Below are positions 6,799 to 12,893 of a stretch of DNA of 12,893 bases, in pieces. Under the pieces are notes generated by a model. The model was given only the letters and a program-made list of their open reading frames with translations. It had not been told where the DNA came from and did not search any database. Each line of letters opens with the position of its first letter. Position 1 is the first letter of the stretch. Source of the DNA: JBEVJK01 sp040510195 (GTDB taxonomy: Bacteria; Pseudomonadota; Alphaproteobacteria; Rhizobiales; Rhizobiaceae); the NCBI GenBank assembly GCA_040510195.1, contig JBEVJK010000092.1:1-12893 (forward strand), in the 5' to 3' direction. The translations under genes and the position numbers were made by a program.

Positions 6799-9048
6799 AT
6801 GATGCGTCAATACGAGCTTGTCGAGCGCGTCCAGCGCTACAAGCCCGACGTGAACGAGGCGTTGCTCAACAAGGCCTATGTCTACGCCATGCAGAAGCAT
6901 GGCCACCAGCGGCGCGCTTCGGGCGATCCCTATTTCTCCCACCCGCTCGAGGTGGCGGCGATCCTCACCGACATGCACATGGACGAGGCGACGATCGCGG
7001 TCGCCCTTCTGCATGACACGATCGAGGACACCTCCGCCACCCGCCAGGAGATCGACGAGCTGTTCGGCAGCGACCTCGGCAAGCTGGTCGAGGGGCTGAC
7101 CAAGCTCAAGAAGCTCGATCTCGTCTCCAAGAAGGCCGAGCAGGCCGAGAACCTGCGCAAGCTGCTGCTGGCTATCTCCGAGGATGTGCGGGTGCTCCTG
7201 GTCAAGCTGGCCGACCGGCTGCACAACATGCGCACGCTCGACCACGTACCGGCCGACAAGCGGTTGCGCATCGCCGAGGAGACCATGGAGATCTATGCGC
7301 CGCTGGCCGGCCGCATGGGCATGCAGGGCATGCGCGAGGAGCTGGAGGAGCTGGCCTTCCGCACCATCAACCCCGAGGCCTACCGCACGGTCACCCAGCG
7401 CTTGGCCGACACCTCCGAGAAGAACCGCGGCGTCGTCGCCGAGATCGAGCAGGCGTTGTCGGCGCTGTTCGCCAAGGCCAAGCTGAAGGCCGAGGTCAAG
7501 AGCCGCCAGAAGAAGCCGTGGTCGGTGTTCCGCAAGATGGAGGCCAAGGCGCTCTCCTTCGAGCAGCTTTCCGACATCTTCGGCTTCCGCGTCGTCGTGG
7601 ACAGCGTCGAGGACTGCTACCGCGCGCTCGGCGCCATCCACACCACCTGGTCGATGGTTCCGGGACGCTTCAAGGACTACATCTCCACTCCGAAGCAGAA
7701 CGACTACCGCTCGATTCACACCACCATCGTCGGCCCTTCGCGGCAGCGCATCGAGCTGCAGATCCGCACGCGCGAGATGAACAAGGTTGCGGAATACGGC
7801 GTCGCTGCCCATACCATCTACAAGGACACCGGCGGCAAGGTGAACGGCGCCTCGCACGCCATTTCCAAGGACACCAACGCCTACGCCTGGCTGCGCCGCA
7901 CCATCGAGGCGCTCGCCGAGGGCGACAACCCCGAGGACTTCCTGGAAAACACCAAGCTGGAGCTCTTCCAGGACCAGGTCTTCTGCTTCACGCCCAAGGG
8001 CAGGCTGATCGCGCTGCCGCGCGGCGCCACCCCGATCGACTTCGCCTATGCCGTCCACACCGATGTCGGCGACACCTGCGTGGGCGCCAAGGTCAACGGC
8101 CGCATCATGCCGCTGATGACCGAGCTCAAGAACGGCGACGAGGTGGAGATCATCCGCTCCAAGGCCCAGGTGCCGCCGGCCGCCTGGGAATCGGTGGTGG
8201 TCACCGGCAAGGCGCGTTCGGCCATCCGCCGTGCCACCAAGAACGCCATCCGCAAGCAGTATTCGGGGCTCGGCATGCGCATCCTTGAGCGCACCTTCGA
8301 GCGCAGCGGCAAGTCCTTCTCCAAGGATAGCGTGAGACCTGTGCTCCACCGTCTCGCCCGCAAGGACATCGAGGACGTGCTTGCCGCAGTCGGCCGCGGC
8401 GAGCTTGCCTCGACCGACGTGCTGCGCGCCGTCTATCCCGATTTCAAGGACGAGCGCATCACCCAGGCGCCGCCCAAGGCGCGCGAGGAGGGCTGGTTCA
8501 ACCTCAGGAACGCCGCCGGCATGCTGTTCCAGATTCCCGGCCGCACCACGGCGCGCCGTGCCCGCAAGGAGGCGCGCGAAGCCGCCCGCGAAGGCCGCGA
8601 CGCCGTCCCCATCAAGGGCGTGCGCGGCGACCTGCCGGTTCGCTTCGCGCCCGAGGGCGCGGTGCCGGGCGATCGCATCGTCGGCATCATGCAGCCGGGT
8701 TCGGGCATCACCATCTATCCGATCCAGTCGCCCTCGCTCACCGCGTTCGACGACCAGCCGGAGCGCTGGATCGATGTGCGTTGGGACATCGACGAGGACA
8801 CCAAGGAGCGGTTTCCGGCCCGCATCTCGGTCACGGCCATCAACGCCCCGGGCTCGCTCGCCGATATCGCCCAGGTGATCGCCGCCAACGACGCCAACAT
8901 CCACACCCTGTCGATGGTCCGCACGGCGCCCGACTTCACCGAGATGTTGATCGACCTCGAGGTCTGGGACCTGAAGCATCTGAACCGGCTGCTGTCGCAG
9001 CTCAAGGACAATTCGAGCGTCAGCGAAGCGCGGCGCGTCAACGGCTGA
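6799..9048 (+). CDS. rsh: Bifunctional (p)ppGpp synthetase/hydrolase, RelA/SpoT homolog
   Basis: Rsh makes (p)ppGpp from ATP and GDP/GTP during starvation and hydrolyses it otherwise. The 749-residue protein has all domains in order. The HD hydrolase has His48 in FSHPLE and His72-Asp73 in LLHDTIED, then KLADRLHNMRT. The synthetase (about 235-345) has the RFKD motif (290-293), the RxKD form of bifunctional enzymes rather than the ExDD of RelA, and Glu319 in IELQIRT. The TGS domain is at about 391-454 (FTPKGRLIALPRGATPIDFAY), and a C-terminal ACT domain at about 674-745. An intact HD site plus RxKD argues for both activities. At the zinc-finger position the usual Cys-Cys and His/Cys ligands are replaced (FAPEGAVPGD; Tyr640, Ser644). 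The double ATG at 6799 gives the family N-terminus MMRQYELVERVQRYKPDVNE, with only a weak ribosome binding site. pyrE follows after 19 bases. Confidence 0.97.
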   Translation: MMRQYELVERVQRYKPDVNEALLNKAYVYAMQKHGHQRRASGDPYFSHPLEVAAILTDMHMDEATIAVALLHDTIEDTSATRQEIDELFGSDLGKLVEGLTKLKKLDLVSKKAEQAENLRKLLLAISEDVRVLLVKLADRLHNMRTLDHVPADKRLRIAEETMEIYAPLAGRMGMQGMREELEELAFRTINPEAYRTVTQRLADTSEKNRGVVAEIEQALSALFAKAKLKAEVKSRQKKPWSVFRKMEAKALSFEQLSDIFGFRVVVDSVEDCYRALGAIHTTWSMVPGRFKDYISTPKQNDYRSIHTTIVGPSRQRIELQIRTREMNKVAEYGVAAHTIYKDTGGKVNGASHAISKDTNAYAWLRRTIEALAEGDNPEDFLENTKLELFQDQVFCFTPKGRLIALPRGATPIDFAYAVHTDVGDTCVGAKVNGRIMPLMTELKNGDEVEIIRSKAQVPPAAWESVVVTGKARSAIRRATKNAIRKQYSGLGMRILERTFERSGKSFSKDSVRPVLHRLARKDIEDVLAAVGRGELASTDVLRAVYPDFKDERITQAPPKAREEGWFNLRNAAGMLFQIPGRTTARRARKEAREAAREGRDAVPIKGVRGDLPVRFAPEGAVPGDRIVGIMQPGSGITIYPIQSPSLTAFDDQPERWIDVRWDIDEDTKERFPARISVTAINAPGSLADIAQVIAANDANIHTLSMVRTAPDFTEMLIDLEVWDLKHLNRLLSQLKDNSSVSEARRVNG

Positions 9049-9067
9049 TCGCGAGGGAAGGGGCTCC

Positions 9068-9646
9068 ATGAAGACCGAAGAGGTGCTGCAGATCTTCCGC
9101 GACGCCGGGGCCGTGCTCGAAGGCCATTTCGTCCTGACGTCGGGCCTGCACAGCCCGATCTTCCTGCAGAAGGCACGTGTCTTCATGCATGCCGACAAGA
9201 CCGAACGGCTGTGCCGGGCGCTGGCCGAACGGATCCGCGCCGAGGTGCCCGGCCGCATCGACTACGTGGTCGGCCCGGCCGTCGGCGGGTTGATCCCGGC
9301 CTACGAGACCTCCCGGCATCTCGGCGTGCCGGCGATCTGGGTCGAGCGCGAGGGCGGCAGTTTCCGTTTGCGCCGCTTCGAGATCGAAAAGGGCGCCCGC
9401 ATCGTCGTCGTCGAGGACATCGTGACCACCGGGCTGTCGATCCGTGAGACGATCGCTTGCCTTGTCGATCTCGGCGCGAATGTGCTCGCCGCGGCCTGCA
9501 TTATCGACCGCTCCGCCGGCAAGGCCGACGTCGGCGCACCGCTGGTCTCGCTCGCCGAATACGAGGTCCCGGCCTATCCGCCCGACCTGGTGCCGCCGGA
9601 TCTCGCCGCCATCCCGCCGGTCAAGCCCGGCAGCCGAAGCCTCTGA
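9068..9646 (+). CDS. pyrE: Orotate phosphoribosyltransferase
   Basis: PyrE joins orotate to PRPP to give orotidine monophosphate, the fifth step of pyrimidine synthesis, in the cytoplasm. The 192-residue protein shows the type-I PRTase signature VVVEDIVTTG (113-122), which binds PRPP. FVLTSGLHSPIFLQK near the N-terminus and VVGPAVGGLIPAYE (67-80) are both typical of the shorter alphaproteobacterial PyrE group. GGAAGGGG ends 4 bases before the ATG at 9068. It lies 19 bases after rsh and 12 before acpS, so these genes are read as one transcript. The coupling of pyrE to rsh is a conserved rhizobial arrangement and fits growth-linked supply of nucleotides. Confidence 0.95.
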   Translation: MKTEEVLQIFRDAGAVLEGHFVLTSGLHSPIFLQKARVFMHADKTERLCRALAERIRAEVPGRIDYVVGPAVGGLIPAYETSRHLGVPAIWVEREGGSFRLRRFEIEKGARIVVVEDIVTTGLSIRETIACLVDLGANVLAAACIIDRSAGKADVGAPLVSLAEYEVPAYPPDLVPPDLAAIPPVKPGSRSL

Positions 9647-9658
9647 GGGGAACCGGCG

Positions 9659-10060
9659 ATGATCCTCGGCATCGGCAGCGACCTCGTCGACATCCGCAGA
9701 ATAGAGAAGTCCCTGGCGAGGCACGGCGAGCGGTTCCTGTCGCGCGTCTTCACCGACGTCGAGCGGGCTCGTTCCGAGCGCCGCGCCGGCCGGGTCGCCT
9801 CCTATGCCAAGCGCTTCGCCGCCAAGGAGGCCTGCTCGAAGGCGCTCGGCAGCGGCATCTCGGAGGGCGTCTACTGGCGCGACATGGGCGTCGTGAACCT
9901 GCCCAGCGGCAAGCCGACCATGCATCTCACGGGTGGTGCCTCGGCACGGCTGGCCAGGCTGCTGCCGGCGCGCCATCGCGCGATCATTCACCTGACCATC
10001 ACCGACGAGTTCCCGATCGCCCAGGCATTCGTGATCATCGAGGCGCTGCCGGTCGAATAA
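9659..10060 (+). CDS. acpS: Holo-[acyl-carrier-protein] synthase
   Basis: AcpS transfers the 4'-phosphopantetheine arm from CoA to a serine of acyl carrier protein, which activates fatty-acid and lipid synthesis. The 133-residue protein has the two family motifs: MILGIGSDLVDIRRIE with magnesium ligand Asp8, and RFAAKEACSKALG with Glu57. It is about the usual length (120-135). GAGGGGAA before the ATG at 9659 is a good ribosome binding site. It follows pyrE by 12 bases and precedes lepB by 105 bases, the second-longest spacer in this block, where I see no convincing promoter or terminator. Confidence 0.95.
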   Translation: MILGIGSDLVDIRRIEKSLARHGERFLSRVFTDVERARSERRAGRVASYAKRFAAKEACSKALGSGISEGVYWRDMGVVNLPSGKPTMHLTGGASARLARLLPARHRAIIHLTITDEFPIAQAFVIIEALPVE

Positions 10061-10165
10061 CGGCCACAGTCCTGCGCTCCACCGCTGGGCTTCGCGGCCG
10101 GACCAATGGCGTTGCCCAGTCGGCTGCAACTGGCTAAGACGAATCGGCGGCAAATTGAGGACGAC

Positions 10166-10927
10166 ATGAGCGTGGCTGAAAAAACGGCAAAGAAGTCCGG
10201 TGGGCTCGGCGAGACCGTCAGCGTCATCGTCCAGGCCCTTTTGCTGGCGCTGGTCATCCGCACGCTGCTCTTCCAGCCCTTCTCCATTCCCTCCGGTTCG
10301 ATGCGACCGACCTTGCTGGAAGGCGACTACCTCTTCGTTACCAAATGGGCCTACGGCTATTCGAAGCATTCGCTGCCTTTCTCGCCGCCGCTGTTCTCAG
10401 GCCGCATCTTCGGCAGCGATCCCGAGCGCGGCGACGTGGTCGTCTTCAAGTTTCCCCCCAACCCCTCGCTCGACTACATCAAGCGCGTCATCGGTCTGCC
10501 GGGCGACCGCATCCAGATGCGCGACGGCCAGCTGTTCATCAATGGCGAGCCGGTCAAGCGCGAGAAGATCGGCCAGATCGACAATCCCGACGTCACCGAG
10601 CTGAACCGCCCGGTCGACGTCTACCGCGAGACATTGCCCAACGGCGTCTCCTACGAGACGCTGGACCTGTCGCCGAATGCCATCACCGACAACACCCAGG
10701 AGTACGTGGTGCCCGAAGGCCACTACTTTATGATGGGCGACAACCGCGACAACTCGACCGACAGCCGATTCCCGCCGCCTTCCGGCGTCGGCTTCGTGCC
10801 TGCCGAGAACCTGGTCGGCCGTGCCAACATCATTTTCTTCTCCATCGCCGACCGCGCCAGTCCGCTGGAGATCTGGCGCTGGCCGAGCTCGCTGCGCCCC
10901 AGCCGCTTCTTCAACGCGGTGCACTGA
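10166..10927 (+). CDS. lepB: Signal peptidase I
   Basis: LepB cleaves signal peptides from exported proteins on the outer face of the inner membrane using a Ser/Lys dyad. In this 253-residue protein a membrane helix spans about 18-36 (VSVIVQALLLALVIRTLLF). Catalytic Ser45 follows in IPSGSMRPTL, general base Lys106 in YIKRVIGLPGD, and box E GDNRDNS is at 191-197. The single N-terminal helix, rather than the two of E. coli, is usual in alphaproteobacteria. I chose the ATG at 10166 because GAGG lies 5 bases upstream; the frame opens at 10106 but the extra 20 residues look unrelated and would lack a ribosome site. rnc starts 11 bases after its stop, as in the widespread lepB–rnc–era order. Confidence 0.96.
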   Translation: MSVAEKTAKKSGGLGETVSVIVQALLLALVIRTLLFQPFSIPSGSMRPTLLEGDYLFVTKWAYGYSKHSLPFSPPLFSGRIFGSDPERGDVVVFKFPPNPSLDYIKRVIGLPGDRIQMRDGQLFINGEPVKREKIGQIDNPDVTELNRPVDVYRETLPNGVSYETLDLSPNAITDNTQEYVVPEGHYFMMGDNRDNSTDSRFPPPSGVGFVPAENLVGRANIIFFSIADRASPLEIWRWPSSLRPSRFFNAVH

Positions 10928-10938
10928 TCGTCCCCGCC

Positions 10939-11664
10939 ATGGCCACGCGCAGACTGACCGGAGAAGCGTTGGCCGAGGCGCTCGCGGCGCCGACCGGCCA
11001 TCGCTTTCGCGACGTCGAGCGGCTGCGTCGCGCGCTCACCCATGCCAGCGCGCGCGGCTCGACCGGCGCCGACTACGAGCGGCTCGAGTTCCTGGGCGAC
11101 CGCGTGCTCGGTCTGGTCATCGCCGATCTCGTCTTCAGGGCTTTCCCGCAGGCGCCCGAAGGGGAGCTCTCGGTCCGTCTCAACGCGCTCGTCAACGCCG
11201 AGACGCTGGCCGACATCGCCGAGGAGATCGGCCTGCCGCAGTTCATCCACACCGGCAGCGAGCTGCGCACGCCCGAGGGGCGCAAGCGCATCAACCTGCG
11301 AGCCGACGCGCTGGAGGCCCTGATCGCCGCCCTCTATCTGGAAGGCGGCATCGAAGCCGCCAGGGCCTTCATCGCCCGCTACTGGGAGCCGCGCTCAAGG
11401 GTGCTCGGTGCGGCCCGCCGCGACGCCAAGACCGAGCTTCAGGAGTGGGCCCATCAGCACGCCTCTTCGGTGCCTGCCTATGCGTTGGAGAGCCGCGAGG
11501 GGCCCGATCACGACCCGCTGTTCACCATCAGCGTCCAGGTCGGCGAGCTGCCGCCGGCGACCGGGATCGGGCGCTCCAAGCGCGAGGCCGAGCAGGCCGC
11601 CGCGATGGCCGTCCTGCTCAGGGAGGGCGTGTGGGCGCAGGCCGAGGACGCCTCCCGTGAGTGA
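10939..11664 (+). CDS. rnc: Ribonuclease III
   Basis: RNase III cuts double-stranded RNA, including rRNA precursors and many regulated mRNAs. The 241-residue protein has the RIII signature ERLEFLGDRVL (47-57) with Glu47, Glu50 and Asp54, and the second metal site Asp123 and Glu126 in RADALEALIAALY. The C-terminal double-stranded RNA binding domain (about 162-230) starts DAKTELQEWAHQH and ends SKREAEQAAAMAVL. All catalytic positions are present. The ATG at 10939 is 11 bases after the lepB stop and is preceded by TCCCCGCC with no Shine-Dalgarno match; translational coupling to lepB is likely. Its last 8 bases overlap the start of era, which ties RNA processing to ribosome assembly. Confidence 0.96.
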   Translation: MATRRLTGEALAEALAAPTGHRFRDVERLRRALTHASARGSTGADYERLEFLGDRVLGLVIADLVFRAFPQAPEGELSVRLNALVNAETLADIAEEIGLPQFIHTGSELRTPEGRKRINLRADALEALIAALYLEGGIEAARAFIARYWEPRSRVLGAARRDAKTELQEWAHQHASSVPAYALESREGPDHDPLFTISVQVGELPPATGIGRSKREAEQAAAMAVLLREGVWAQAEDASRE

Positions 11665-12583
11665 GGCTGGCGCCGCCCCGCCCACGCGCTCCGGCTTCGT
11701 CGCCCTGATCGGCGCCCCCAACGCCGGCAAGTCGACGCTGCTCAATCGGCTGGTCGGCGCCAAGGTGTCGATCGTCACCCACAAGGTCCAGACAACGCGC
11801 GCCACCGTGCGCGGCATCGTCATCCACGACCGCACGCAGATCGTCTTCGTCGACACGCCGGGCATCTTCGAGCCGCGCCGCCGCCTCGACAAGGCGATGG
11901 TCGCCACCGCCTGGGGCGGCGCCAAGGATGCCGACGTCGTGCTGGCGCTGATCGACGCCGAACGCGGCCTCAAGGGCGACGCGGCGCGCCTGCTCGACGG
12001 GCTGGCGGGGGTCCGCCAGACCAGGATGCTGGTGTTGAACAAGATCGACCGGGTGCGCCCCGATAGCCTGCTGGCGCTCGCCGCGGAGGCCAATCAAAGG
12101 GTCGCCTTCGAGCGGACCTTCATGGTCTCCGCGCTGACCGGATCGGGCTGCCAGGACCTGCTCGACACCCTGTCCCGGACGCTGCCCGAAGGCCCCTGGT
12201 ACTATCCCGAGGACCAGATTTCCGACCTGCCGATGCGCCAGCTCGCCGCCGAGATCACCCGCGAGAAGCTCTTTCTCCGGCTTCACCAGGAGCTGCCTTA
12301 TTCCTCGCATGTCGAGACGGAGCGCTGGGAGGAGAAGCAGAACGGATCCGTGCGCATCGAGCAGGTGATCTACGTCGAGCGCGACAGCCAGAAGAAGATC
12401 GTGCTCGGCCGCAAGGGCGAGACCATCCGGGCCATCGGCCAGGCCGCCCGCCTGGAGATCGCCGCCATCCTGGAGCAGCCGGTCCATCTGTTCCTGTTCG
12501 TCAAGGTGCGCGGGAACTGGGGCGACGACCCCGAGCGCTACCGCGACATGGGGCTGGCGTTTCCGAAGGATGATCCGCAGTGA
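11657..12583 (+). CDS. era: Ribosome-associated GTPase Era
   Basis: Era binds the 3' end of 16S rRNA and helps mature the small ribosomal subunit. The 308-residue protein has G1 GAPNAGKS (19-26), G3 DTPG (66-69), G4 NKID (128-131) and G5 SAL (158-160). The C-terminal KH domain has GRKG (251-254) in VLGRKGETIRAIG, followed by HLFLFVKVRGNW. The start is taken as GTG at 11657, which overlaps the rnc stop by 8 bases and has GAGG 9 bases upstream. The frame is open further upstream, but that part lies within rnc and shows no Era match; the chosen length fits the family (about 300). Era appears to be the last intact gene of the operon here: the usual next gene, recO, does not follow. Confidence 0.96.
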   Translation: MSEAGAAPPTRSGFVALIGAPNAGKSTLLNRLVGAKVSIVTHKVQTTRATVRGIVIHDRTQIVFVDTPGIFEPRRRLDKAMVATAWGGAKDADVVLALIDAERGLKGDAARLLDGLAGVRQTRMLVLNKIDRVRPDSLLALAAEANQRVAFERTFMVSALTGSGCQDLLDTLSRTLPEGPWYYPEDQISDLPMRQLAAEITREKLFLRLHQELPYSSHVETERWEEKQNGSVRIEQVIYVERDSQKKIVLGRKGETIRAIGQAARLEIAAILEQPVHLFLFVKVRGNWGDDPERYRDMGLAFPKDDPQ

Positions 12584-12602
12584 CCAGAAGGACATCGATC
12601 CC

Positions 12603-12757
12603 CGAGCAGCAACGCGGCGCTCAGCCGGACGGGTCGCGCAGCGTGTTTCCAGGGAGTTGGCGGTAGGACATGGAGATGTAGTCCTCGCCGGACGCCGAAG
12701 CTGGTGCCGGCCACCGTCGCCACGCCAGCTGCCAGGGGCGTCGAATAACGCGGTCGC
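12603..12757 (-). pseudogene. Decayed C-terminal fragment of a PLP-dependent (class I/II) aminotransferase
   Basis: Read on the minus strand, this stretch gives a recognisable aminotransferase C-terminus only if the frame changes several times. The segments in order are ATALFDA (12757-12737), AAGVATVAGTSFG (12732-12694), SGEDYISMSY (12692-12663), ANSLET (12661-12644), LRD (12641-12633) and VRLSAALLLG (12630-12601). Each join needs one or two extra or missing bases. The pattern AGVA-V-GT-FG, then G-YI--SYA-S-E-LR-A-R, is the normal end of class I aminotransferases. No start, PLP-lysine region or upstream part is present, so this is a remnant of about 50 codons. It is convergent with era, 20 bases after the era stop. 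A run of sequencing errors is the alternative explanation. Confidence 0.6.
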
Positions 12758-12877
12758 AGGCAGACCCCGTTGATTGCGAGCAGCACTTAGCATAAACTCT
12801 ATCAAGTAAGAAAGATATCGTGCGGGGCAGCGCTGACCTCGAGTTCGTTGCGATTACTTCTTATTCTAGGGTTCAAG

Positions 12878-12893
12878 ATGGACTTGACCGATA
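12878..12893 (+). CDS. Possible start of a new gene cut by the window edge
   Basis: ATG at 12878 is preceded by AGGG (12868-12871) with a 6-base spacer, a plausible ribosome binding site. Only five codons (M-D-L-T-D) are visible, so no product can be named. The upstream 100 bases are less GC-rich than the rest of the window, as expected of a promoter region or of transferred DNA. Confidence 0.3.

Larger units (their letters stand above)
12584..12893. other. Gene-poor right end after era
   Basis: No intact gene fills these 310 bases. The first part carries the aminotransferase remnant. From about 12781 the sequence becomes clearly less GC-rich (near half GC by eye, with runs such as AAGTAAGAAAGATAT and TTACTTCTTATTCTA). 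I see no recO start, no intrinsic terminator behind era, no tRNA end and no evident insertion-sequence terminal repeat. The change in composition and the loss of the usual neighbour suggest a rearrangement or insertion edge. Confidence 0.6.

Noticed and set aside
6157..9258. A very long minus-strand open frame (1033 codons) opposite rsh
   Set aside because: It lies antisense to a fully recognisable Rsh protein, reads as low-complexity Leu/Asp/Gly/His-rich sequence with no known domain, and is the usual by-product of high GC at third codon positions.
10106..10165. Upstream lepB start adding 20 residues
   Set aside because: The GAGG site 5 bases before 10166 and the family N-terminus support the later ATG.
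10061..10165. Promoter-like boxes in the acpS–lepB spacer (TTGCCC and TAAGAC)
   Set aside because: The -10 match is poor and no other support is visible; too weak to list as a promoter.

Overview
The window is GC-rich chromosomal DNA from an alphaproteobacterium. The order Rhizobiales, close to Mesorhizobium and other Phyllobacteriaceae, fits best. Three things point there: the gene order rpoZ–rsh–pyrE–acpS–lepB–rnc–era; a bifunctional Rsh whose zinc-finger ligand positions are replaced; and the pairing of a family-5 uracil-DNA glycosylase with a NYN/LabA protein. This placement rests on recognised protein sequences, not on a database search.

Layout. Bases 3-86 hold the last codons of a plus-strand gene, probably an outer-membrane porin, followed by a near-perfect intrinsic terminator (111-145). 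A minus-strand pair follows: a soluble lytic murein transglycosylase (slt, 3151-1070) whose stop codon overlaps by one base the start of an alpha/beta hydrolase (1070-165). The slt frame carries an in-frame TAG at 2068-2066 and is otherwise open from signal peptide to catalytic domain. Divergent from slt, dapA (lysine and peptidoglycan precursor synthesis) and smpB (trans-translation) run on the plus strand. They converge, 2 bases apart, on a minus-strand pair: a NYN-domain putative nuclease and a family-5 uracil-DNA glycosylase.

From 6298 to 12583 every gene is on the plus strand: rpoZ, rsh ((p)ppGpp synthetase/hydrolase), pyrE, acpS, lepB, rnc and era. Most spacers are under 20 bases or overlap. 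The exceptions are the rpoZ–rsh spacer (102 bases, two hairpins) and the acpS–lepB spacer (105 bases). The block groups global stress control, pyrimidine synthesis, fatty-acid carrier activation, protein export, RNA processing and ribosome assembly, all tied to growth rate.

The last 310 bases contain no intact gene. recO, the usual gene after era, is absent. In its place is a minus-strand remnant of a PLP-dependent aminotransferase C-terminus, readable only by switching frame several times, then a less GC-rich stretch with a possible new plus-strand start at 12878. This looks like the edge of a rearranged or accessory region.

I found no convincing undescribed multi-gene system. The points most worth checking are the nonsense codon in slt, the decayed aminotransferase and lost recO synteny after era, the paired hairpins upstream of rsh, and an inverted repeat between slt and dapA.
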